NCBI GenBank assembly: GCA_047632595.1
Contig: JBLIDK010000031.1
Coordinates: 1-25,156 of the forward strand
From: JBLIDK01 sp047632595
GTDB lineage: Bacteria; Bacteroidota; Bacteroidia; Sphingobacteriales; Sphingobacteriaceae
Direction: 5' to 3'
DNA length: 25,156 nucleotides
Shown here: positions 17,736-24,060 of the stretch, one piece after another
Layout of the letters: every line of letters begins with the position of its first letter
How positions within the stretch are numbered: the stretch's first letter is position 1
Translations under genes and position numbers: made by a program
The notes under the pieces: generated by a model
What the model saw: the letters and a program-made list of their open reading frames with translations, nothing else
Told to the model about the DNA's origin: nothing
Databases searched by the model: none

Positions 17736-18749
17736 TTATTTGCTAACAGCAAGAGTTGTTGTGAATGTTTGATTATCTAATCCTAAAGCTTCCACAAGAT
17801 AAATACCATTTGTAAGCATTGAAATATCAACAGTTTTAGATGAATTTAATTGAGTTTTTAAAACTGTCTTTCCAGTTACATCTTTCAATATTACCAACTG
17901 AATTTCTTCTGTAGTTTTAAATTGAATAGTTGATTGCGCTGGATTTGGATAAAGTTTTAATTGAGATTGAATGTTTGATACACTAGCTGGTCCCATTACT
18001 TCAACAGTTTTGGTTGCAGTATCTGAACCATTTTTATTACTTGCAATTAAAGAAACTTCGTAAGATCCTCCGCTTGCAAATTCATTGGAGGGGTTTTTAT
18101 CCGTACTAGTGTTTCCATCGCCAAAATCCCATGCATAATCGGTTACAACAAGCTCTGTCTCATTCGTAAATAACACATTTAAACCTTGAGCAAAAAATGA
18201 AAAATCTGCAATAGGTAGTTGTTCACTTATGGATGTATTGAATGTTAATTTCCATTCATTAAGATTGCCTTCTGCAATTGCAGATTTATCTGTGATAAAA
18301 AGTGACCAAGTCCCATCAGCATCCTCACCATCAAAAATAGCCAAGCCTTCTCCGGGATTCATAGTTCTCCATTCTCCTGTAAAAGGCGGAGTTCCCTCGT
18401 AAATAGCAAGGCTTGCAGTTTGATTAAAAACAGTTTGGGTGTAATGATCTCCATCACCACCTAAGCCCGTTGTTAAAAGCAATTCAGTTCCTGTTGGACT
18501 AATAAGGGTAGCTTCAATATCACTAATCCATGTGTGGGAGACATCCATAAGAATGCTAACAAACTCCAATTCATCAAGAGTTCCAACGCCAGTTACAGCA
18601 CAAGGAAATGTAGCACCAACAGCGCCTTGGTCATCTGGAATAGTGCCTAAGCCCCCTGGACCTAAGTCACCAACAAAAGTAGTGTCTTGTGCAAGTAGGT
18701 TTATAAAAGGGAAAATAATTAGAGCCGCAATTAAGATAAATTTTTTCAC
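17736..18749 (-). CDS. T9SS-exported protein with P-domain, PKD domain and type A sorting domain
   Basis: 337 residues from a GTG start. Signal peptide MKKFILIAALIIFPFINLLAQ. Residues ~45-172 form a proprotein-convertase P domain (HTWISDIEATLISPTGTELL, GEWRTMNPGEGLAIFDGEDA, GTWSLFITDKSA, NLNEWKLTF). A PKD domain follows (~180-252, YAWDFGDGNTSTDKNP), then a C-terminal type IX sorting domain (LKLYPNPAQSTIQFKT to NGIYLVEALG). P domains usually flank a protease, but no catalytic domain is present here, so this is a stand-alone binding or structural surface protein. The C-terminal domain implies that the organism has the por/T9SS machinery. Flanked by short spacers with no clear operon partner. 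Confidence 0.9.
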   Translation of the reverse strand: MKKFILIAALIIFPFINLLAQDTTFVGDLGPGGLGTIPDDQGAVGATFPCAVTGVGTLDELEFVSILMDVSHTWISDIEATLISPTGTELLLTTGLGGDGDHYTQTVFNQTASLAIYEGTPPFTGEWRTMNPGEGLAIFDGEDADGTWSLFITDKSAIAEGNLNEWKLTFNTSISEQLPIADFSFFAQGLNVLFTNETELVVTDYAWDFGDGNTSTDKNPSNEFASGGSYEVSLIASNKNGSDTATKTVEVMGPASVSNIQSQLKLYPNPAQSTIQFKTTEEIQLVILKDVTGKTVLKTQLNSSKTVDISMLTNGIYLVEALGLDNQTFTTTLAVSK

Positions 18750-18826
18750 GTTAATAGGTTTTTAGAACTACTAAGATAAATAAAAAATCTCAAAATAATA
18801 CAAAGGGAATTGTAAAGAACTAGTAA

Positions 18827-19951
18827 TTAATAATCTATTACCTGCTCTTCAATAACCTCAGGAAGGTCCATGTATTCATACTCTTGATTACGTAATTGTG
18901 GTTCAAATCCAGATTCAGTAATTGCCTCCATCATTGTTTTATATGTAAAACGATGGGGTGCGCCTGCTGCAGAAACTACATTCTCTTCAATCATAATTGA
19001 TCCAAAGTCATTTGCACCACCATGTAAACACAATTGAGCAACATTTTTACCAACTGTTAACCACGAAGCTTGAATGTTTTTAATATTTGGAAGCATAATT
19101 CTACTTATAGCGATCATTCGAATGTATTCTTCTGCAGTAGTATCGTTTTTAGCCCTTCTAATCTTCTTTAAAGTAGTATCTACATCTTGGAAAGTCCATG
19201 GAATAAAAGCTGCAAAACCTTTAGCATGTTCTGGCTTTTCATCTTGAACTTCTCTAAGCCAAATTAAATGCTCAATTCGCTCTTCAATTGTCTCAATATG
19301 TCCAAACATCATGGTAGCTGAAGTGGTAATATTCAATTGATGCGCCGCACGCATAACATCTAACCATTCTTGTCCGCCACATTTACCGGTAGAAATGATT
19401 TTACGCACTCTATCATGTAAAATTTCTGCTCCAGCTCCTGGTAAAGAGTCCAAACCTGCTTCTTTTAAGGCAGAAAGTACTTCTGTATGTGTTAATCCAT
19501 CAATTTTAGCAATGTGTGCAATTTCTGGTGGACCTAATGCGTGAAGTTTAATATCAGGATAAAGCGACTTAAGTTCTTTGAATAGATTAACATAAAAGTT
19601 CAATTTTAAATCAGGGTGGTGTCCTCCTTGAAGTAACAATTGACGACCACCCAATTTGTACATTTCGTCAATCTTCACTTTATACTCTTCAATAGTAGTT
19701 ATATAGCCTTCTTTATGTCCTGGAACTCTAAAGAAATTACAAAACTTGCAGTTTGCAATACAAACGTTAGTGGTGTTGCTATTTCTATCAATAATCCAAG
19801 TTACCTTACCATCATTTCGGTAGTGCTGACGCATTTTATCAGCGGTATACATTAAATCGGTTGTAGATGCTTCGTTGTATAAAAAAACGCCTTCTTCTAA
19901 AGATAAATGGCCTAAGCTAAGCGCTTTGTCTAAAATATTTTGGATCTTCAT
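18827..19951 (-). CDS. mqnC: Cyclic dehypoxanthine futalosine synthase (radical SAM)
   Basis: 374 residues. Radical-SAM enzyme that cyclises dehypoxanthine futalosine, a step of the futalosine pathway to menaquinone. The 4Fe-4S site is C64-x3-C68-x2-C71 (CIANCKFCNFF), followed by the MqnC/MqnE-like stretch (GGRQLLLQGGHHPDLKL) and LPGAGAEILHDRVR, with ATMMFGHIET and NIQASWLTVGKN near the C-terminal part. MqnC versus MqnE is decided by the HHP motif and the GAGAEI context as I recall them; MqnE is less likely but not fully excluded. It starts 8 nt after the purF-like stop, so the pair is co-transcribed. It indicates that menaquinone comes from the futalosine route rather than the classical Men pathway in this organism. 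Confidence 0.93.
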   Translation of the reverse strand: MKIQNILDKALSLGHLSLEEGVFLYNEASTTDLMYTADKMRQHYRNDGKVTWIIDRNSNTTNVCIANCKFCNFFRVPGHKEGYITTIEEYKVKIDEMYKLGGRQLLLQGGHHPDLKLNFYVNLFKELKSLYPDIKLHALGPPEIAHIAKIDGLTHTEVLSALKEAGLDSLPGAGAEILHDRVRKIISTGKCGGQEWLDVMRAAHQLNITTSATMMFGHIETIEERIEHLIWLREVQDEKPEHAKGFAAFIPWTFQDVDTTLKKIRRAKNDTTAEEYIRMIAISRIMLPNIKNIQASWLTVGKNVAQLCLHGGANDFGSIMIEENVVSAAGAPHRFTYKTMMEAITESGFEPQLRNQEYEYMDLPEVIEEQVIDY

Positions 19952-19959
19952 TCAGTAAA

Positions 19960-21867
19960 TTAATATGCTCTTTCTGAGCTGCCTTCCATGTAATTAATAT
20001 AGGCTCTGTTGGCCACTCTGTTTCCACCCGGAGTAGGGTAGTCGCCAGTGAAATACCAATCGCCTAAGTGATTTGGACATGCTTCATGTAAACCATCAAC
20101 TGTTTGGAAAATGATTTCTACTTCAGCGTTCAATTCTGGGGCTGTTAAAATGCTTGATATTTCTTTAGAAACCGCTTCGTATTCAAACAATTTATAAAGG
20201 CCTTTAACATGATTCACAATGTTTTTATCCGAAGGATGTTTTTTCTCTTCTTCTTTACACAAGTTGTAAACCCGATCAAGGTGATCTTCCATGTTGTTCT
20301 TTTCTAGCAATGATATTAAGGCTTGAAAAGCAACAAAGTCTTTCATTCTGCTCATATCAATTCCATAACAATCTGGGAATCGAATTTGAGGGGCAGAAGA
20401 AACAACTACTATTTTTTTAGGTCCTAAACGATCTAAAATTCGTAGAATACTTTCTCGTAAAGTAGTTCCTCTTACAATTGAATCATCAATAATGACCAAA
20501 TTGTCTTTTCCTCGTTTAATAAGTCCGTAAGTAGTGTCATAAACATGGGCTACCATATCATTTCTACCAGTTTCGGCAGAAATAAACGTTCTTAGCTTAG
20601 CATCTTTAATAGCTAGTTTTTCAACTCGTGGTTTCACGTTTAATACGTCTTTAATTTTTTGAGGAGTTAATGAACCGTTCGATTTTGAGATTTCATCAAT
20701 TTGCCAGTTTCTAATATGGTCTTGAATTCCTTCAACCATACCATAAAATGAAACTTCAGCGGTATTTGGAATAAAAGAGAATACCGAATTTTCAAAATCG
20801 TTGCCAATAGCATCAACTACTGCAGGCACTAGGCTTTTTCCAAGCCTTTTACGCTCTTGGTAGATGTCTTTATCGTTACCTCTACTAAAGTAAATTCGCT
20901 CGAAAGAGCATGATTTAACTTCTTTAATACTACGTATACGCTCGTTGCTAACAGCTCCCGACTTATTGATAATTAATGCAGTACCTGGCTCTAGCTCCAT
21001 CACGTCTTCAACTGGTATGTTGAATGCTGTTTGAATAACAGGGCGTTCAGAAGTTGCAACAACAACCTCATCGTTCATATAATAGAAACAAGGGCGAATT
21101 CCCCAAGGGTCACGTATTACAAATGATGAACCGTTACCAAAAAGTCCGCACATGCTATACCCGCCATCAAAACTCTTAGCAGAATTACGTAGAATTTCTC
21201 CCACGTCCATTTCATCACTAATACGAGCGGTAATTTCTTCGTTTGAACAGCCTAAATCATTGTAATGGTCAAATAAGCGTTGGTTTTCAACATCTAAGAA
21301 ATGACCAATTTTCTCTAAAACGGTAACAGTATCTGATTTTTCTTTAGGATGCTGACCAAGTTCTACAAGGTTTTGGAACTGCTCATCAACATTAGTAAGG
21401 TTAAAGTTTCCGGCAAGCACTAAATTTCTTGTCATCCAGTTATTCTGACGAAGAAATGGGTGACAGTTTTCAATGCTGTTTTTTCCGTGAGTACCGTAAC
21501 GAAGGTGACCTAAAAGTAATTCACCACTAAAGCCTAAGTTTTCCTTTACCCAAGTAGCGTCTTTAAGTTGTTCAGGAAAATTTTCATGTGCTTCGGCATA
21601 CTTACCGTTAATTTTTCCAAAAATTTCTTTAAGTGGTTGGTTTGCGTTACTTCTTTCACGACTAATGTATCGTTGTCCAGGCGGGACATCTAATTTAATT
21701 GTAGCAACACCAGCGCCGTCTTGACCACGATTATGTTGCTTTTCCATTAAAAGGTACAATTTGTCTAAACCGTAGGTTGCACTACCGTATTTATCAATGT
21801 AATATTGAAGTGGCTTTCTTAGACGGATATGCGCTATACCGCACTCGTGTTTTATTGCATCGCTCAT
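19960..21867 (-). CDS. purF: PurF-like amidophosphoribosyltransferase, long Bacteroidota form
   Basis: 635 residues, over 100 longer than standard PurF (~470-510). The N-terminal Ntn glutaminase begins after a short propeptide (MSDAIKHE) at Cys9, and the R123 site (GHLRYGTHG) is kept. The oxyanion segment reads LAGNFNLTN where E. coli has LAHNGNLTN, replacing H and G. The phosphoribosyltransferase domain has the PRPP loop VIIDDSIVRGTT (458-469) but reads IPNTA where PurF usually has PDT, and KDAKLRTFI in the flexible loop. The C-terminus ends with DWYFTGDYPTPGGNRVANRA. Long relatives of this kind are known in Flavobacteria. Canonical activity (PRPP plus glutamine to phosphoribosylamine, first step of purine synthesis) is likely, but a paralogue with altered ammonia use is possible. 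First gene of an operon with mqnC. Confidence 0.85.
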   Translation of the reverse strand: MSDAIKHECGIAHIRLRKPLQYYIDKYGSATYGLDKLYLLMEKQHNRGQDGAGVATIKLDVPPGQRYISRERSNANQPLKEIFGKINGKYAEAHENFPEQLKDATWVKENLGFSGELLLGHLRYGTHGKNSIENCHPFLRQNNWMTRNLVLAGNFNLTNVDEQFQNLVELGQHPKEKSDTVTVLEKIGHFLDVENQRLFDHYNDLGCSNEEITARISDEMDVGEILRNSAKSFDGGYSMCGLFGNGSSFVIRDPWGIRPCFYYMNDEVVVATSERPVIQTAFNIPVEDVMELEPGTALIINKSGAVSNERIRSIKEVKSCSFERIYFSRGNDKDIYQERKRLGKSLVPAVVDAIGNDFENSVFSFIPNTAEVSFYGMVEGIQDHIRNWQIDEISKSNGSLTPQKIKDVLNVKPRVEKLAIKDAKLRTFISAETGRNDMVAHVYDTTYGLIKRGKDNLVIIDDSIVRGTTLRESILRILDRLGPKKIVVVSSAPQIRFPDCYGIDMSRMKDFVAFQALISLLEKNNMEDHLDRVYNLCKEEEKKHPSDKNIVNHVKGLYKLFEYEAVSKEISSILTAPELNAEVEIIFQTVDGLHEACPNHLGDWYFTGDYPTPGGNRVANRAYINYMEGSSERAY

Positions 21868-21889
21868 TTACAGTGGCTATAATGGTTCA

Positions 21890-21897
21890 CAAATGTA
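21890..21897 (-). promoter_or_regulatory. -7 element (TACATTTG) of the purF-mqnC operon
   Basis: On the minus strand TACATTTG matches TAnnTTTG, 22 nt upstream of the purF-like ATG. No TTG box is seen at the usual distance. It lies in the 155-nt divergent region shared with the PAP2 gene. Confidence 0.5.
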
Positions 21898-21936
21898 ATA
21901 GGTTTTTGTGGGCTTTTGGTAGTAAAAAGGAACGAG

Positions 21937-21976
21937 TTGTGTCATTTGTTTGGTGCGAATATAAAAAATGACACAA
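21937..21976. promoter_or_regulatory. 11-bp inverted repeat in the purF-PAP2 divergent promoter region
   Basis: TTGTGTCATTT (21937-21947) and AAATGACACAA (21966-21976) are perfect complements 18 nt apart. The right arm ends 14 nt before the PAP2 -7 box and the left arm is ~40 nt upstream of the purF -7 box. This is the position expected of a two-half-site operator controlling one or both genes. It lacks the U-run of a terminator. Confidence 0.5.
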
Positions 21977-21990
21977 TTTTATTTAATTGC

Positions 21991-21998
21991 TACTTTTG
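21991..21998 (+). promoter_or_regulatory. -7 element (TACTTTTG) of the PAP2 gene
   Basis: TACTTTTG matches TAnnTTTG and lies 24 nt upstream of the ATG. No good TTG box is found 17-23 nt upstream, where the right arm of the inverted repeat lies instead. Confidence 0.45.
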
Positions 21999-22022
21999 TA
22001 AAAGAATAAACATTCAAAACTC

Positions 22023-22631
22023 ATGAAAAAATTCCTTCCAAAAAATGGCTTTTACTTTCTTTTAGCCCTGTTCGCACTTTTAGGCTTTGGATTTCTTTTC
22101 CTTCCAAAAGGAACTATCTTTCTAGAATTAAATGCACTACATTCAAAAACACTAGATGGAATCTTTAAAACAACCAATGATTTTGCAGAAACAGCGTGTA
22201 TAGTGCTTGTTACAGTGTTATTATTATTGTTTAAGAAATATGGCAAAGCATTATTTATTGCTCTTTCAGTAATTGTTGCAGGAATGGTAGCTCAGTTTTT
22301 TAAGCGAATGATGTTTGCCGACATGCCAAGACCATCAAAATTTTACGAAGGAATTCAAGAGTTAATCATGGTACCCGGTGTTGAGGTGCATGGAAGTTAC
22401 AGTTTCCCAAGCGGGCATACCGCTTCTGCATTTGCTTTATTTGCTTCAATAGCTCTGCTAAACAAGTATAAGTGGGCTCAATATGTATTGTTTGTATTGG
22501 CATTAAGCACAGGCGTCGCGCGCATGTACCTAAACCAGCATTTTTATATGGATGTTTACGCTGGCGCGATGATTGGAAGTTTTACAGCCTTAGGCTTATA
22601 CATAGTTTTTAATAAGTTTAAGTGGGTATAG
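22023..22631 (+). CDS. PAP2-family membrane phosphatase
   Basis: 202 residues with about six hydrophobic segments (FYFLLALFALLGFGFLFL; ACIVLVTVLLLLF; ALFIALSVIVAGMVA; ASAFALFASIALL; YVLFVLALSTGVA; MIGSFTALGLYIVF). The PAP2 phosphatase motifs are present: KRMMFADMPRPSKFY (motif 1), SYSFPSGHTASAF (motif 2, PSGH) and ARMYLNQHFYMDVYAGAMIG (motif 3, with the active-site His and Asp; the usual SR reads AR). Substrates of such inner-membrane enzymes include phosphatidic acid, phosphatidylglycerol phosphate, undecaprenyl pyrophosphate and lipid A phosphates; which one applies here cannot be decided. Single gene with its own promoter box and a terminator candidate 33 nt after the stop. Confidence 0.92.
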   Translation: MKKFLPKNGFYFLLALFALLGFGFLFLPKGTIFLELNALHSKTLDGIFKTTNDFAETACIVLVTVLLLLFKKYGKALFIALSVIVAGMVAQFFKRMMFADMPRPSKFYEGIQELIMVPGVEVHGSYSFPSGHTASAFALFASIALLNKYKWAQYVLFVLALSTGVARMYLNQHFYMDVYAGAMIGSFTALGLYIVFNKFKWV

Positions 22632-22663
22632 ATTCAAACTCATTTAAAATTTCAAGACTATCT

Positions 22664-22690
22664 GAAGCAACTAGCTTCGATTCTTTTTTT
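22664..22690 (+). terminator. Weak intrinsic terminator after the PAP2 gene
   Basis: GAAGC, 5-nt loop, GCTTC, then GATTC followed by seven T. The stem is only 5 bp, but the position 33 nt after the stop codon and the T-run support a terminator. Confidence 0.4.
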
Positions 22691-22821
22691 AATTGAATTG
22701 CAAGAGTTGTTCTTTTTCGCTTACTTAATAAATAAGTACTAAGTCAGTTTAAAAATTTAAATAGTCTAAAGGTTGAGCTAAAAGCTCTCGTCCACCATAC
22801 TTTTTATATAAAATTCATTCA

Positions 22822-22951
22822 TCCTGAGTGATTTATAATTTTGCCGCGCAAGGCGGTGAAACTTATAAATAGTATCGAAGGGCTGAATTTTGCATATAAA
22901 CCGCCCTTCGATACTATTTTTTGCTCTTTCCTTACAAAAAATCATTCAGGG
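22822..22951. repeat. Highly folded palindromic element (dispersed-repeat or ncRNA candidate)
   Basis: Three nested or adjacent stems. Outer: 22822-22834 (TCCTGAGTGATTT) with 22939-22951 (AAATCATTCAGGG), 13 bp including two G-U pairs. First hairpin: 22831-22870, 17 bp with one bulged C and a GCAAG loop, with a GC-rich top in an AT-rich genome. Second hairpin: 22867-22919, a perfect 17-bp stem (arms contain AGTATCGAAGGGC and its complement) with a 19-nt loop, followed by a T-run. The outer stem and first hairpin share four bases, so they are partly alternative. The words CCTGAGTGATTT and TCGAAGGGC recall palindromic intergenic repeats I have seen in Bacteroidota genomes, unverified here. It could be a non-autonomous element, a structured RNA or a strong bidirectional terminator. 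Confidence 0.7.
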
Positions 22952-23180
22952 AGACGGTTTATTAATAGGGAATTACAAGCTTCAAAATCTAATACTCATG
23001 CATGCACTTTACTCGAAACTATGATTCTCCTGCTGAATTCTACTGCAGCTTGAGCAGATAAAGAGCAGCAAGGGACAAAACTAAAAATAAAATTGCAAAT
23101 AAAAGGCAGTAATTAGTCTGATAATCAATTAAATAAAATTTTATTAACCATAGTTATAATATCAAAATTTGTACTAATAT

Positions 23181-23205
23181 TTGTATAAGATTTCATTTTA
23201 TACAA
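23181..23205. promoter_or_regulatory. Palindrome abutting the SET gene start codon
   Basis: TTGTATAA (23181-23188) and TTATACAA (23198-23205) are perfect complements 9 nt apart, ending one base before the ATG at 23207. Either a DNA operator over the start of transcription or an mRNA hairpin that blocks initiation. A loose -7-like ATATTTG overlaps its left edge. Confidence 0.4.
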
Positions 23206-23206
23206 G

Positions 23207-23815
23207 ATGATACACCCTAAAACAGAACTAAGATTTATTAGCAATGACGTTGGATACGGAGTAGTTGCTACAGAGTTTATACCAGCCGGAACAATTACCT
23301 GGGTTTTGGATAAATTAGACCGCGAGTTTACTCAAGAAGAATTTCAAAACATGGATGAATTGTACCAAGCTATTTTGGATACTTATTCATTCAGAAATAA
23401 CAAGGGCAACCTAGTATTATGCTGGGATAGTGGGCGATTTGTGAACCATAGCTTTAATTCAAATTGTTTAACTACTGCTTACGATTTTGAAATTGCTATT
23501 CGAAACATTCAGCCTGGTGAACAACTTACTGATGACTACGGTTATTTAAACATTAATGAGCCGTTTAGAGGTATTGATGAAGGAACTCGTAGAAAAGTGG
23601 TTTACCCAGATGATTTATTGAAATACTACAAGGTGTGGGATAAAAAACTGCAAAAGGTTTGGGACCGCATTCTAAAAATAGATCAACCATTACGTAAGTT
23701 GGTTGACAATACAACTTGGAATGAAGTAAATGCTGTTGCAGAACAGAAAAAGCAAATGGAATCTATTCTAAAGAATTTTTATCCTAACGGATTAAAGGAA
23801 CTTAGTGCTAGCTAA
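23207..23815 (+). CDS. SET-domain protein (putative lysine methyltransferase)
   Basis: 202 residues. The SET fold is recognisable: GYGVVATEFIPAGTITWV (residues 16-33, the G-x-G SAM-binding start), RFVNHSFNSNC (77-87, the NHS motif that shapes the pseudoknot and SAM site), EIAIRNIQPGEQLTDDYGYL (95-114, with the catalytic tyrosine region near D110-Y113). The C-terminal ~70 residues are helical and charged and lack the cysteine-rich post-SET motif of eukaryotic enzymes. It should transfer a methyl group from SAM to a protein lysine; the substrate is unknown. Bacterial members are small free-standing SET proteins like this one. It stands alone, with a palindrome at its start and a riboswitch-controlled gene downstream. 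Confidence 0.85.
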   Translation: MIHPKTELRFISNDVGYGVVATEFIPAGTITWVLDKLDREFTQEEFQNMDELYQAILDTYSFRNNKGNLVLCWDSGRFVNHSFNSNCLTTAYDFEIAIRNIQPGEQLTDDYGYLNINEPFRGIDEGTRRKVVYPDDLLKYYKVWDKKLQKVWDRILKIDQPLRKLVDNTTWNEVNAVAEQKKQMESILKNFYPNGLKELSAS

Positions 23816-23862
23816 GTTCCTAATTATTGTTTTATTTTGAATAGCTAATTCAAAATTTTACC

Positions 23863-23870
23863 TAGCTTTG
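23863..23870 (+). promoter_or_regulatory. -7 element (TAGCTTTG) driving the cobalamin riboswitch and btuB
   Basis: TAGCTTTG matches TAnnTTTG. A TTG at 23837-23839 lies 23 nt upstream, at the upper end of the known Flavobacterium spacing. Initiation 5-8 nt downstream would place the RNA 5' end right at the first riboswitch stem. Confidence 0.6.
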
Positions 23871-23873
23871 TAC

Positions 23874-24023
23874 AACGGTGTCCGAATAATTCGGATGAAA
23901 AGGGAATTCGGTGTGAATCCGAAACAGTGCCCGCTGCTGTAAGTCTACAAAAAGTATAAACCTACAACCACTGATTAAAAATCGGGAAGGTGTTTATATA
24001 GACGAGTCAGAAGACCTGCCGTA
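23874..24023 (+). ncRNA. Cobalamin (B12) riboswitch
   Basis: The conserved core is unmistakable: AAAAGGGAATTCGGTGTGAA (from 23898) then TCCGAAACAGTGCCCGCTGC (23918 on), ending TGTAA (the B12 box region), and GAGTCAGAAGACCTGCC at the 3' side (24004-24020). ACGG (23875-23878) pairs with CCGT (24019-24022) as the closing stem, and TCCGAA/TTCGGA at 23881-23895 forms a small hairpin. About 38 nt separate the closing stem from the btuB ATG, and no stem with a U-run is present there. Control is therefore probably translational, by shutting off initiation when adenosyl- or related cobalamin binds. Confidence 0.96.
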
Positions 24024-24060
24024 ATTAACTTAATCACTCTCGGGGTCAAGGGTTAATGGT

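Larger units (their letters stand above)
22632..23206. other. 575-base non-coding gap between PAP2 and SET genes
   Basis: No credible coding frame. It contains a weak terminator (22664-22690), the folded element at 22822-22951, and an AT-rich stretch up to the SET gene start. The 23000-23100 part has scattered CTGC/GCAG words but no stem I trust. The small open frame starting at 22841 crosses both hairpins, lacks family features, and is best explained as chance. Confidence 0.6.

Noticed and set aside
22841..23053. Small open frame of 70 codons in the PAP2-SET gap
   Set aside because: It runs across the hairpins of the folded element; its peptide contains translations of palindrome arms and has no recognisable domain.
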